Shown: positions 1 to 14,800 of the stretch, piece after piece
Position numbering within the stretch: the first letter of the stretch is position 1
Layout of the letters: every line of letters starts with the position of its first letter
Assembly (NCBI GenBank): GCA_017562135.1
Contig: QEYB01000255.1
Coordinates: forward strand, 1 to 64,000
Direction of reading: 5' to 3'
Source: Dipylidium caninum
Lineage: Eukaryota > Platyhelminthes > Cestoda > Cyclophyllidea > Dipylidiidae
DNA length: 64,000 nt
Position numbers and translations under genes: made by a program
The notes under the pieces: model-generated
Databases searched by the model: none
What the model saw: the letters and a program-made list of their open reading frames with translations, nothing else
What the model was told of the DNA's origin: nothing

Positions 1-2819
1 CACAGAGAGAGATCCGCTACCATGCTTTAAATCACCATTTTTGGCGTCGCTATTTTCAACAGCCCAGAAAGCATACTTGACTAAGAACTCACTTTCGAAC
101 CCAAGTTTCAATTTCCCATCCGTTAACGCTAAAATCGTGCTATCTTTAATAAAACAATGTAATGCATTATCTGCTGATGCTTTGCGAAGATCAGACATTG
201 TGTGGGACTCGCAACACGTAGAGAGATAGGCAACCAGACAAATCAGAAGTATGATGTACCCATGTTGTGGATTTCCCATAAAACCCCGTCTGGGGGCAAA
301 ATTCTTAATACGCACAATCCTTTACAGAGAAACGGGAAAACCCAACGTTGGTTGACTCGAGAACATTTTTTTCTTTTCTGGGAGAACAGGTCTTTGTGTT
401 TTTTGGCCTTCGTCCTTGTCCCCTTTTCTAGCAAATGACTTGAGCTGTTTCATTGTAGTCTCGTAGTATTTTCACATGCCCGTCCATATGGTAGCAGCTC
501 CTCGTGCGTCGCGTTTTCTTTCTTCCTGTCTTTTCCAGTATCTTAATTCTGTATTACAACTTTGAGGTAAAAGTACATCACCTTATACTTGTTGCTTAGA
601 TGATGAAAGATGTAATTGCTTTTTATTGTTTACCTCGTTCGAAACTCCAACTGAACATTTCACACACTGAATTTTTGAAATTTTCACGTGGTTTGCCAAA
701 AGCAACTTCAAATTATTCATAAATTAATCTGCTCAAACTAACCAATTATTGAAACACAATTTTTTCCTTTTCATGTTTGGCAGATGACGGGTTAATTGAG
801 GTGAATAAGACGTGTGTTTTTGATAATGGTGTCAAATAATTACCATCCATGTAAAAATTCAAATCAACGGCTAACATCCAAAATTATGTGGTCGAACAAT
901 CCTCTACCTTAAATATTCAAATGTCTCCGTTTTGGATTCTATTGTTTAGCATGTAAGCGGGCTGGCGTAAAGCGTCTATATTTCCATTCAGCCATGTTTC
1001 TCCCATGTCACCGGCAATCTACTTAATTTGAGGGCGTTTGTCGTGCACATGTCACTTTAGATCATGAGGGCGACTACTCATCCAAGTTGAGTTGTTGCCT
1101 TTAAATGTTTTGGTAGGCCTAAACTCCGGACCACCTCGACACTCGGGCGACCCTTTTTTGCTGTGATACTACTCATGAATCATTCTTATAATTGGGAAAT
1201 TCTCGACATTTCAGTGTATTTCGTATCGTTTATCCCAGGTTAGAGAGCGTGGGAAACGTATTTAAAAATGCAGATCTCCTATTGCTATGGCAGGATGGAT
1301 AGTTTAGTAGATGGATGGAAGACCCCCAATGCATATGTCCACGCTATAGCCGTCTGTAGTAAAAGAAAACTTCTGGATGTTTACCTGTCTTCTAGGCTAA
1401 CCCTGTCTCATTTTATAGACAGGGATCAATCGCACTAATGGATAATGTACTTTAGGACTCTGATAATTATTTGATGCCGTATTTTCTAGCTGGAACCGTC
1501 AAAAATAAATAATATCAATGATGGGTGGAAAAGTTGCATAGCCTGAATTTTCTTTTTCCTTCAGTTGTAATGGGGTTAACTCCTATACTACGTTACTTCA
1601 TAACTACTCACTTGTAATTGTCAATTTACTCTTCGTAATTTTCGCCTCATACTGTCTTACACTCGATGTATACGACATTTAGATAAATTTTGCAACACTA
1701 TCTTGTAATCTAAAAGCAAAATTTCTCGACTTCGCTGCTTGAGCGTACAATTCCGTCAGCATTTCCTCTTTTTTCCACTACAATGAATTCTACTGTTATT
1801 TTGCATTCTTACTCTTCAACCAAACATCCGCTTCGGCGATTAACTGTGAGATTTTTTCTTTAGCAGCTGTGGAAGCTGTTTTTTTTTGGAAACGCAAAAT
1901 ACCCCCATTATTTAGCGTACAAGGATTACGTGATTCATATTTACCAAATTATAAAGGTATAAGCTGACAGTAAAGAGCATCGTAATTATGTTTAATATCC
2001 ATTCTCCAATGCCAGAAAAACAAATTAACTTTATTCCCGTTTGTGCCGCGATTGATGTGATACAAAATCTAATGTCACCTACATTGCTCTGCCAGTGTGT
2101 ACGTTCTTTCTACGGCAGTTACTTCCTTTTATCTGTCGTTTTTTCTCATTATCCTCTCTTCTGTTTTCCATTAACCAAATTAATAAGTAACATCGCAGTT
2201 AATCTTTTCACCTCTTGATAGAAATTCTTTTAAGAGGCTATGTACGGCTGTGTTGTTTAAATTTTTAATTTTCATGTATTTATCCACTGTTTTATTAAAC
2301 AGTAAATCGCGTTTTATGCAAAGATGAATGAAACTGAACTCCTTCCGCCCTCTGCTTGGCAGCGGGTGCCCTCGCTCGCCCCAGCCCTCACTGGTTTGTG
2401 TCGGACACTCATATGCCTCTTTGGAGTTTAAACTTGTCCCCATAGTATTTTAGAATTGACAAAGTTGTGGTTGTGTGATGTAGTTTTTGGCGTCTTTACA
2501 ACTGTTACCTAAAAACTTTCCGGCATTGTTAATCTTACTTACCATTAAACTGGTGGTAAAACAAAAATAAAATTCCGGGAATGTTTCTTGCTCTATCCGG
2601 TCTAGCGCCACAATTGAACAATTATTTCGCACCTGGTTTAGAAATAGTGGTTTTCACACAAGCCCATATTTTGCGGGTGGGAATTTAAATGGACGATGGA
2701 CTCAGCTGAAGCGATGCGGAGTTATGATTTCTTCAGTCGCTATCTTTTTAAACAACGGTACGCATTCTTGCATGTTGTTTTTACTCGCCTATGCGTTGCA
2801 TTTGTGTTGTCTATTTCAG
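1..2819. other. Left-edge non-coding stretch, probably a PCSK-like intron
   Basis: No exon was recognised here. The first readable exon of the convertase starts at 2820 with a phase that requires an upstream exon, so this stretch is most simply read as intron, possibly holding an exon I missed. A reading frame at 41-229 is open for about 60 codons, but it has no recognisable domain and no convincing splice sites. The rest is AT-rich sequence with short poly-T runs. Confidence 0.4.
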
Positions 2820-5800
2820 ACAGCAATTACTACGGCTTCGGTTTGATGGACGCAGGAAAGGCCGTGCGATTGGGAGAGCTCTGGCGAACCCTTCCACCAC
2901 ATCACCGATGCACCACAAATGTGAAACAACTGTCCAAGTAATTTTTTTCTCGCTTTTCGATCTCGGGGAACCGTTTCAAAGCTTTTATCTATTTTTAAGG
3001 CAAATAAGTGATACCATGGGTTAGCGCTATAATTTCTTCAAATAATCTTGAGCGTATCCATTTTAGGATCTTGCCTTTTAAGGAAATTAAGCAGTGTCTG
3101 AAACCTCGTGTGTACCTGTTTACTGCACCTTCATGAATATAGCTGACTTTGAGGTCGCTCTTTAATCGACAGCTTCTCCGCTTCATAGTAATGGCAACTT
3201 ATAGGCTTTTTGAATTTTTTGGGCGTGTCGAATTTGAACCGCGTATCAGATGTGACTGGCGTTGTAAACTTTCTTACAAATGACGTCTAAATTAACTTTA
3301 ATAGAACAAGATGTGTTTGTTTCTGCAGGGACCTGCCAGTTCTATTCTCGGAGACGTACGCCTTCAACTTCACGGGCTGTCGACCCGCCTTGGCTGATAA
3401 CGACTCCCGCGGAAAAATCAATGAGGAGGGTGAACCAGTTGCTTTTATTGAGCATATCCAAGTCTTCATGACCGTCCGCTATAACCATCGGGGACTCGTT
3501 CGTGTTCGGGTGATCTCGCCCTCCGGTTCGTGCAATTTTTTCCTTTTTTTCCGTCATGGCTACAATGGCCCTCTACTACCTCACCTTCCTTTTCAACCCC
3601 ACTTTATTTGTTAATCCGCTGTCTCCTCTTTATATCTCCTAATTCCACCATCAGTGGAAGTAACTTGCCCTCTTTTAATAATTTAAACTTCGTTATTTCT
3701 AACTGTAGACTTAATTGACTTCGTTCACTAGGTAACGCTAATAACACCCTATATTTGGCACGTAGAGAAGGAAAGGAGCGGGAAATTTTTTATTGCTTTC
3801 AATATTGCGCCGTTCCAAATGATCGAAGCTAACGTTCCACCTATACCGGCATCCTGTCAATTGCTATGACAAGCGCATGTACTTAGATTTCCTCAGTTTT
3901 ATATTGAAATATGTCCTATTTGAATAGATTTGCCTACAGTTCAGCGGACATGATTAGGTTGGAGTGCAGTCAAATTAATTAACTGTTTCTCTTTTTGTCC
4001 ATCCTCCAGCGACCCTGGTGAAGTATGGGAACATAAATGTTCCCTTCTTTCCTATACTCAAGTTCTCCATTGTTTCTAATGAACAAATTATTTTGTGACC
4101 AGGTAATCCTCCCAATAAGGTTGTTCGAATGAAAGTCGCATTTGATCAAGATCGGTTACCGGCATTTCGCCCTTATACTAGTTTGGTTAGGCACTTGGAC
4201 GAAGGTTAAAGTGAACCGCACATCACTTGTGCAATCTCAATGATTATGTCACAACTCTTATTTCGTTATAACTGAAGGGATGTTTAGCGCTTCATTTATA
4301 TATTAAGTAATATAATGCGAACCTAATTATTTTGACGACGTAGCCTTGTTTGCAACAGACCATGGACAAATGGAATTAACGGCACTAATTTCGGTCCTAT
4401 CGTTTTATGCCATTTTCCCATTAAACTCTTGGGTATTCGGAGCTTAAATTCGGCGCTTATTTGGGGACTTTTCGTTATTATAAAAATGAAATTTTACTGG
4501 ATTTTTTGCTTGCGAAGATCTTATCATTAAATTCCTTTTGAAATTCACACACTTAGAATTTTTTTGCTATTTGCTTGCGCGTGTATTTAGTAAAGGTCAT
4601 ACCTTCCCTTTATTACACAACACCTCCAATGTCACTCGTCCCGCAATTCTTAAACGAAATGCTGTTTGAAGACAATCCATTAAGTTTACGGTACCATAAG
4701 GATCCATTCCGACTCAAGCGACTGTGTATTCATTGGTCTCTGTTCTTTTCCAAGATCTCAATTTTTTTGCTTTTTCGGTTGTTTTCGCGTGAACTAGCCG
4801 TTAATGAAGTTACTTTAATGAAGTTACTTCGTCAATCAGTTGCCAAACCTACCAGTCCGATACCTATTACTTTTCAATTTTCAAGAAAAAGGCATATAAT
4901 GAAGACAACAAACGTTCTCTCCATTGCAAGTATACACATATTTAAATAAGTCCATAACATGCATCGAAACGACTTGGACTTTTTATACTTCCTCTTCATA
5001 AAAATGATCTATTTGGCGATGGATCCACTCGTTAACTCTTTGGCGATAATACTATCAAGTAGCCTATGCTCTTCTCGTGTGACTATTCTTGTTCCCCCTT
5101 TGCATTATTACGTATGTCAATGCGTTTCACAATATTTCTTTCGCCTTTTTCAATGTTCTTGACTACACTCCACCGCAATCGACGACATTTAATGAAGGTG
5201 AGGAAACTCTGCATTGAAGAGCTTCCTCGCCTTTGTCTCACCCGTCGTTTCTTTCTACCGAGATTTACAAATACGCAGTGATAGATTGTATCCACTTGGG
5301 AAATATCATATCGAAAATTGAGTCTGTCATCGCAAACTGGTTTTTTATTAAGAAATATCGTTTACGTAAAATTTAGTCATTTCCGCATGTCTATATTATG
5401 GACATGATGAATGCCGTTAAATTTCCACCTACTTGTTGGGCACTTTGGACTGTCATTCAATAAGTTAATATAGGAGAACAAGTCGAATTTTCATTAGGAT
5501 ATTTCTAACTGAATTTAGTTTCAGCTACACGGACATGGTTCGCCGATGCCATTTATTGCCATTTAACGATTATTGGGCGGTGAAAGCAGTTAAGTCTGGG
5601 TCAGGACAAAATTAAGATTGTTACACGCTTATCTTTGGTTTGCATTGATAGTTACATGGTGTGGCAAAAATTTTAGTAGCAACAAGTAGAAGAGTCTTTG
5701 CAATCTTGAGAAAACTCTACAGTTTTCCCCTTATCAAAGTGCTGGGTTGCCCCGGAACTAGTGCATCTTTTGGTCAGGGGATTGCCTTATTGCTTCAAGT

Positions 5801-8800
5801 GTTATAACGGTGTCAGCAATTCATGCAAGCACTGCCCTTTTCTAGATTCTCGTGAATGGTCTCATAATGTGTTAAGAATGGGAGAAAAGAGTGAATGGAG
5901 TTTAAGTGAGAATAAACCCTAATCAACTTGCCTTTAGTCTGTTTCCGAATAGATTTTAGATTTGACCTTGTCTGAACTTTTTGCAGTCAAAACACAAAAG
6001 CGTAACTTATAACATTTGGATAATGAGAATGTTATAATCGAGGGCTACGACGCACAGGAAAATAATTTGAGTGCCATTTTTGAAGACTTTTTTAAAATAG
6101 CTCTAATGATATTTTTACTTAGTAGTTCGTTTTTGTACTCTAGATGCTCATCATTTGCGTGTGTTTCCAGGTTCGTTTTTAACCTTCCCTCAGTGCATTT
6201 GACTGATTGATGAAACCGCTCAAGCTAAATCTCACCTGCACTGGGCATGTAGGATGGCATTATTGACAAGGACAAAAATCCCTTCGATTATGTAAACAAC
6301 TAATTAATAGGCGTTGCTGTATTTGCACCGATAGCATCAAACCCCATTTCTGGCTTTTTTAATATCATTGAAGCAACATTTGATTCGCTTTTGTGATAAC
6401 ACACCGTCTACCTAATTGTTATTCCAAGCTACTTAAACCGGCAATTATCGGCCGAAAATTGTAATCTTTGTCATTTGTTGGATGTCCGTCTTATCGTGGT
6501 CGATTGAGTCTGGTCTGTGGGAATCTGTACTGAGATAACAATTTTAATTTTGAGCAAAGGGACAGTTCGAAGTTGTGGACGAAACCGAGTTACAGTTGTT
6601 GCCGTGATGTAAAACATCTATTTGCATCCTTACATGATAGGTTGGAATAGTTTATTGGTCAATGCTGTCATTGGAGATTAAATGATGCGCTTTTTGGAGC
6701 CGCTATCTTTCGGACTAAGCGTCCACAATTTAGGGTTCATTAAGACCATAACTTAGCGGAACCCGCCCTAACGGGGTAAAAAAGAAAGTCATATCTAAAC
6801 AATCGGCACTTTGGCGTCCTTAAACGTAAACACATTATGAGGACTAGCAGGGTGAACGGCTTGACTACCGTGACAAGGTGGCTATCTTTGACTTTTTATT
6901 TGTCCATATTTTGGAATAGGAAAATTAACCTTCACTGTGCCTCCCACTGCTTTGAATTTCAATGACAATTGAGATTTTGTCTTATTTAGGTTAGTACTAG
7001 GTGAGGTCTTTTAACATAACAACAAAATTTGTCACACATTCCAGTTTTTGTCAAAGTGTGTAACAGATCTCAGCTTTTGTGTTTTTTTTCCAGTAGTTTT
7101 AAACTGTATGCACTTTGTACTCACCACAACCTGTCTACTTCGTATGCAATTGCGCCACAACTGGGATATTCATATCCGTATCGCAAAAATAATAAGACTT
7201 GTGTGTAAGCTGTAATTGCAGAGGAAGTAAATGAACCACGTTCTACACTTCAGAGATAGGAGCTATTAATTAATAAGGATGTGATGTTTTCATTTCATGA
7301 AATATCAGTTGGCACGTATGCAACTAATGTCAAATAGAGCCGCTTTTTAGTTAACAGAAAAAAATTTCCGCAATGTCGGAAACTTTTGGTCTTCAAATGG
7401 CATATCCGAGACCCTTGAATGTGTATTACTGTTGGATTACTCAAATCCCCTGTTTTTATTTCCACTTATTTATGTTTTCCCTAGGCTTTCTCTAAATTCT
7501 GATTAATTTGGGCCTTAGAATTCTCCCAATATTGGTTTGCTTTCATTTTGAAAGTTGTGAAATTGGCTTTCGTAAATATTTTCATACGAAACAAAGTTTA
7601 GAATTTAAGTTAGGTAGCTCTGAATCTTCACTAATATCTTCCAATGTTGAAATTACTTTACTCCATCGTTTTAGGTACGGCATCCGAGTTAATGCCCGTC
7701 CGATTGGCTGACACATTCTCCAAATTCGATGGAATCGACACTTGGCCTTTGATGAGCGTTCAATTCTGGGGAGAGCCTTCAGCGGGTGAATGGAAGATAA
7801 TAATTGACAACAAAGAAGGTTTCAAACAACACTCCTCTTGGAATAAACAACAAGAACCTCTTGAAAAATCAGGTGGGCAGTGGGATTCGGTCCATATGGT
7901 TGCCTATGGGACGGAGACATTTCCAATTCGGCTTAGACCCCCCAGTATGGAGAGGCAACCACCTAAGGTTTGTGCATTCTTACTGATTCTTTACGATCCT
8001 GGAAGTCAGCATGGAAAAAGGCCGTATATATGGGTGTGAAGGACTTAATTATTACATTACTATCCGTTCTTTTATTATGAATTTTGGTTTACGGCGTATA
8101 TAGCTTATGACATTTAACTGTTTTTCACTACTTGAGCGGATTTTATGCTGTTGGAATGCGCCTTCATGTGCGCCCCCCGCCTATCGAACGACATGTTTAC
8201 ATAAGTAACTGCATGAAGATGGAGATTGTTTGTCAATCCACTGAAAAGTGTTCTAAAATACCTTCAATAGTTAGAACTACTATTGCACGTAAGCAGAATT
8301 TTCAGAAGCCAACCCTTCCAGCTTGGCCAAATAATTCCATAATGTTGGATCGGTCGAAGGGAAGCTAGTTTATTCCTGTATGTGCTGTGTTCTAGAAGCA
8401 AGGGTAAAACCAATCTAACAGCTGTTACTGTTATCCAGGGACTTGTTCCACGTGGATTTGGGGCAAAGTAATAAACCCTATTACTGTGATTTGCTTCTTA
8501 ATAAAATCTAAACCACCTCTTGGGAATTTTTTTTACGAAGTAGGACATAGTTTCGGCTATAGCTTGACACTTAAGAGCATGTAGCTATTTCGAGGTTCCC
8601 TCGGTACACACCATTCCAATAAACGTCATGTTTTTCAACTCGAATCTATATTTATGGGTCGTAGGGCAGTTGCATGTGCATAAATTTATTCGTTCATCTC
8701 GATGCATTTCTACGCTAACCCTTTTTTTTGCAAATTTAGCCTTGGTTTAACAGGTTCGCTCAATATGTTGTTTCTGACAAGGAGCTGTCTCCAAAAACCT

Positions 8801-11800
8801 ATAAGGTATTTCTTTATTATCTGCTTATTGGTTAGCGCTTACTCAATTCCATCCCTCAACTATTGCCCGAAAAAGTACGAAATAACTCTCAAAGAATGAG
8901 TAAAGTACTATCATTCTAGGTTTAACAGCGTTTTTCATTGGTCGACTTCAACATTTTTTGTCTTCGCTCTTTAACTATTTACTTATTCTACCGAATCCCT
9001 ACGAACTCAATGCAACTCTTTATTTACTTTCCTTAACGCATGCCATTTTTACAAAGTACGCACGAGCCCACCTGAAGGGAGAATGAAGCGTACACAAAAT
9101 AATTCCTTAGTAAAGCAAGTTAGTTTCAAGATAAGTTCACCTTGTGAAAAGTGTTCTTTTAACTTCATACCGTATATTTGGTCTGCCTATTCTACGGCCT
9201 TTGGGTTTTAAGAAGAGGTAGCAGCCTACTCTGATTGTCGGCTTCTTTTCTAATTTGACGTCTTTATCATGTTCCCCGCAGAACTTTGGTGTCACTAGCG
9301 CCTTTGTGTGTTCAAGTTAATCTTCTTTAAAGGCACATAAATATCTGTAGTATTTTTTAAAAACCTTTAGTGTCACAGCCAATGCTTCAAGGACGAATGC
9401 TGGGGACCTTCGGCAAATCAGTGTTTAAAAGGCTGCAAAAACTACATTACTGAAAGCGGGTTTGTTCCCCACTTCGTCATTTTATTTGTCTTCTTCATGT
9501 ATATTCATGCTTACCTTTCCCACATGTGCCTTATTGTCATCAGAGCACTTTACTTGAGCAGCGGTCATTGTTCACTTTCTATCATTAACGACGGTAGTCA
9601 TTGTTTGCTGCCATCAACGTTAGCCTAATTTTCAGAAATAAAAGACGCAGTGAGGCCACCATTTTTTATGACTTGGCTACCATTATTTCGCCAATTTAGC
9701 ATGTTGATCTTGTTTTTGTAGATAACGGTTTTGTATCAGTTTGCCGTTTCGACTTGGACTTTTTCCTTTTTCCGCTTAGTACTGGTTAATACTGTGTGGA
9801 TGTACCATTTCCATAGCAATGTTCTGGTACCTACTGTCTAGTGAATATATCTCGTGTGACCAGTTTTGGAACATTTGTGGGCGTGTTCTCCCGTGGTAGA
9901 TGGATGTGAATGTGCACCTTGTGCACAAATGTAAACGATGTTGTCCCCACCAAAACTCTACTTGTGTTATATCCCTAATTTGATTCATGAAGTGGTCTTC
10001 ACTGTGTACAAATGTGCACTGAGGAGAATTATGCAAGGAGGTACCTAAAACTAATAATTTTACGTTATTTCGCAAAAAAATTAAACAAAACTGTTCTCAT
10101 GCAACTCTTAACATTAGTTGAGTATAAACACACTGCCTAATTTTATAAAGTAGTACAATCCGGTCCCATGAGTTCATCAACGTGAATTTTACATTTCAAT
10201 TATTATCATTCTCTGCAAATTACAATTTTTTTCTCAAAATATATCGGCCGATGTTTACGAATCTCAATTGAGCTGCATCCCCCAACATTTTTGTTCACTA
10301 TTTTCCTATGAAACTAATTGTGTGCTCTACTCTAAAGATATGGCTTCGAAACAACTTATCACCCGTTGTCTATATGGGAATATCGAAACTAAATGTTTGT
10401 TGCGAATCTATTAATTAACCGGCCATCAAATCATCTGAATGTAACTGTATAACCCGTCGAAATCAACAAAAAGTGAGTGCCCTTATCAGGTAAAGTGAAT
10501 AGATGGAAATGACATAAATAGGATAATGGAATTGCAGTTTGGGAGTAAGGATAGTCTTTCGCAGCTAAACTAATACCAACTAACCGAGTTTGGCCTATGG
10601 AGGTAGGAATTTTCATGATAACCATGGCATAAATACACCGTCTCTAGTGCCTTTTCAGGTCTGTTTTAACGGACTCGTTAAATAAAAGTGCATTTTTATT
10701 CACCTGTGACAGATCTGCTAAGAATTTTTATCAATAAAGAAGGAATACAAGGAAATCCTCTCTTTTTTACATTGTTAAAAGAGGTTTTGTTGTTAACATT
10801 CCACATAGTGTGCCCTTACCATAACCGTCAATGATATAACTTTTAGGCTTTTACCAAAATATAACCTTTGAGTTAGACGGTGTTATCTCATTTTTTATGA
10901 GATTCCTTGAGAGCCAAATCATGAGAGGTGAGTGGGTAGTGGGTTTTAGGGCTATTTACGCCTTAAATATATTTCATCCATTAGAGGCAATTCCTGATTT
11001 TTACAACAATTTAGCCTCTCAACTTCTGGAGCTTGATGTGTTACTGGTGTGAATGGGTTGAGGAGTAGCCAAAAGCGGCTTACCTGGTACGGATTAACTG
11101 CCATTCCTCCGACATCGCGTGTGAATTGCATTGTTGACATAAGTCGTCTCGATGATAAACTGAAGTTCCGATATCGTTCGCTTTAACGCTGTTAAATATA
11201 TTGGGTGATTACCGTAGTGGTCCGAGATTGCTAAACTTGATAGAACTTTCTACTCTGATCCGTTATGCAAAGAACTTGAGCACATGAAGCAAGTGCTTAT
11301 GCAGAAATAGAAATTACACAGTCATGGTTTTACAGTGATGTCGGCTGAGAATCTCTAAAAGCTCTTTAAACGAGCATTACTTCTCCTCTTCCTCATTTCA
11401 GGCAGTGCGTGGCAGAGTGTCCGGTGGGTACTACTGCGTTCATAAGCTCAATAGTTAGTGGAATTAGAGCCGAGTCTTCTTTGGCGGCGCCAATGGAGGG
11501 TAATGTAGATAAGGGAAGCCAACTGCGATGCAAGAGCTGCTTTTCTTCTTGCGCCGAGTGTTTGCGACCCTATTCTGCATATGGCTGCACCGCCTGTTTC
11601 GGCGACTCCTATCTCGCCCCCTTCCTCAGTCCCACTCGGTCTCAGACGCACCCAAACCACCGAATCGGTCCTTTTCTTGCCTCGCTATCTGCCACCCATG
11701 AAGGCCAACTACTTGTTGGTTCTTGCGTGTCTCGTTGCCCCGGCGGTTATTACGCCAACGAAACGAGCAAAATTTGTGAACGGTAAATTACTTGATGCTA

Positions 11801-14800
11801 CCAGGTCTACTGGAAAATTCTGTCCATTTCTATGACAATTTACGGCAGCACGTTGTTTGGGCTCATGTTCGGCTCTCTTTTTTTTGTCGCTTTAATGTAT
11901 ACATACTGGAGCAGCGAATTACCTAAAACAAAGTTGCTTCACGGTTGTCTTAAGTGATGAAGTTCATTTGATTCACTGTATTTTCTACGAGTTTCAACAA
12001 GTAATAAGCGCGACAGAAGCGTGTAGAAATTTATCGAAATTGTTTGGTCAGGATAAAGTTTTCGTCACGACATTCAGAAGATGATTCAAAAACTTTGAAA
12101 CAGGCGATTTCGACCTTCCTGATAAGCCACGCTCTGGGCGACCGTCTTTGATCGACGACGATGGTGTTGAGACTCTGCTCGATCGGAATTCTTTTCTCGA
12201 CACTTCGGAGATCGTAAAAAGGCTTACTTCAGCTCAGCAAATCATTTCGGAACACATTTGGAAGATAGGCTTGGTGTGGAAACATTCAGGGTGGGCGCCT
12301 CATGAAGTAACTCAGAGGAATTTGGATGGCTGAGACGTCATATGCACATCTCTGCTTGCTGAAAACAAAATCAAGCCTTTTTTGAACTGGATGATGAGTA
12401 GGAATTAAAAGTGGATCGCTTCGCCCTTCCACCTCTATGCCAATTTGGGCTTTGGATAGGAGGACGTTGTGATGTGTAGATGGTGAGACATTCGAGGACC
12501 CATGCATTATGAGCCTTTAAAAGCGAACACAAGTGCTCAATTCGGTGAAGCAGCGTCAGAAAGTGGACAATTTAAAGACGGTAGTCGAAGGAAAGGGACT
12601 GGTAGTGTTCAAGGGGAAGGAAGGACATCATGCTGCGTGATGAGAATGCCAAGGCGCATGCTGCTGTGAGGACTCGTCAAAAAGTTGCGGAACAAGGCTG
12701 GGAAAATCTGTGGCATCCACCATATTTGGCAGACTTAGCACTCTCAGACTGTCACCTGTTTTTGTTCTCACAACACTTTTTGAAGGACAAAGAATGGAGA
12801 AGATATTGAACAAGCACGGGTTCAATGTTTCGCGTCAGAAGCTGATTGCTCTCTTGCTGGCAAGAAGTCAATGACACTAATAATAATAATAGTAGTGACA
12901 ATTGTGCTACCTAATATAATTTGTTGTCGGCTGGAGAAATTGTATTGTACTTCATTCCAATGACGGACCTAACTTTGCAATCCACCTTGTATTTTTAGGA
13001 TTTCATTAGTAACGGCAAATTTCGGCTCCTTTCCCCCACCTCCCCGAAGTATCATTGCGTTCTCCGAATATTTATACAGACCTTTTGTTTACTGGATTCT
13101 CCTTTATGAAAACCAGTTAATTCTATTACCTTTCTGTACTCGCTTTCCCATAAGTTTCCTACTTCAGTGAAATCTTACTACCACCTTTCTTTTTATGCTG
13201 TTATAATTGTAAATTTCCAGTCAGATCCCTGGTTCTTATTCGATGATAACCAAAATAGAACAAACTGTAGCATACAAACCTATTGAAAACCTGACATTTC
13301 TAGAATGTTTTTTTTTTTCACCTGCTAGTATGGAAACTTTTTTTCGTTAATTTACTCCCTCTGGTGATCTTTGATAGAGATTTTATCTTGGCAAATCATG
13401 TATCACTGTTTATAACTTGAAATGACATAGAATGTTAAGAGAAATTTCATCTTTTTTCGCTTTGTTTTCATGATGGAGAAACTACAATATTTCAGTTACT
13501 CGCCACCAATGTACGGCAATGCCTTCGCTGCAAACTATGTAGGAACTTATTCATAATCGGTAATAGCGATAAAAAGTAGCCCTGAGTCGACCTTGCACAT
13601 GCCGGGATGGCCAAAATATTTGGGTTTGCTAAAAATCAACGGTTGTGGAGTGCGGGTCAAGGCAAGTAATCAACAACATTTGTATAAAATGCGGCTAAAT
13701 GATTCTGATCTCCATTTTTATTTAACTATTAAGTTGATGGGGCCAGTTGAATTGTTCAGATAAAGCCCTTTTTTATAGATGTGCAGAAAACTGCGAAAAG
13801 TGTTCGGGACCGAATGTCAATGCCTGTCAGAAATGCGCCAAAAATTTCCGCCTTCTTAATGGCCAATGCCTTGATGCTGCGGGACCCTATCGGTGCCCCA
13901 AAGGTAAGCCAACCTTTCGTCTTTGTCACAACCGTTGAAGCAATCATAATATACTTTAGAGAATCGTTGCCTCCTTAATGCTTTCGCTGTGTCTACATGT
14001 TAACAGAATTGTTATTTATCATTAAATCCTCACTACAAATGACATAGAGAGAATTATTTTAGTGTCACTACTGTTTGTCAGTCTTATTAGAAGAAATCAT
14101 TTTTCATACTAATCTAGTTTCGGTCCGCTTTCAAGTGCAACATACTCTGATGTATTTTCACTGCTTCACATCATGTCGCTACTCGAGAGCACAAATACTA
14201 ATTATAGCCGCTGATTGGTAACTGCATCAAAGTTCTTTAAACTCCAGGCTCCCTCCCCTGTCATGTGTAATAATACAGAGAGTTTTCCAATCTTTCGTTC
14301 TCTTGGCGTTTGGCGGATCGTTGTCTTGGCAATGGCCTGCGTCACAATTAAACGCCAAATTTTGAGCCATAAGTACCAATCATTTGCTTCCTCCTCCCGT
14401 AAAGTGGTTAAAAAATGTGTAGGCAACTAAAAAAAAAACAAGTTTCTACATTCTGTTCTAACACGATCTCTCGCACCACTTTACAACATTACTGCAATCG
14501 TCACGAGAACTAAGAGCTGTGGTGAGGCACACTTAAAGCAAGTCTTAACAGTACCAGTTTCGGTGGTTGATTGTCTGCGTATTTCTTACAAGTTTGCGCC
14601 CTTTCGCCAGTTCCTATTGTTTTCAATTGCAGCCATTGTCTCCAAAAATGTTTATGGGGTATTTTACAGTCTGTATGTCAATTAGTGTTTCTGATTTATG
14701 AAATCCGAATGCCTCCTCACTTGGTAGTTGGGAAGTGGGAATTGACACTTACCTCAATAGGAGCGTTCCTGTGGAATAAATTGTAGGTCTTTACCGGCTC

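Noticed and set aside
41..229. Open frame of about 60 codons at the left edge
   Set aside because: It has no domain similarity I can name, no convincing splice sites, and does not match any part of the convertase catalytic domain.
2696..2941. Single continuous frame reading into the S8-domain exon
   Set aside because: The first 40 codons run through an intron; the acceptor TATTTCAG at 2819 and the family sequence show the exon starts at 2820.
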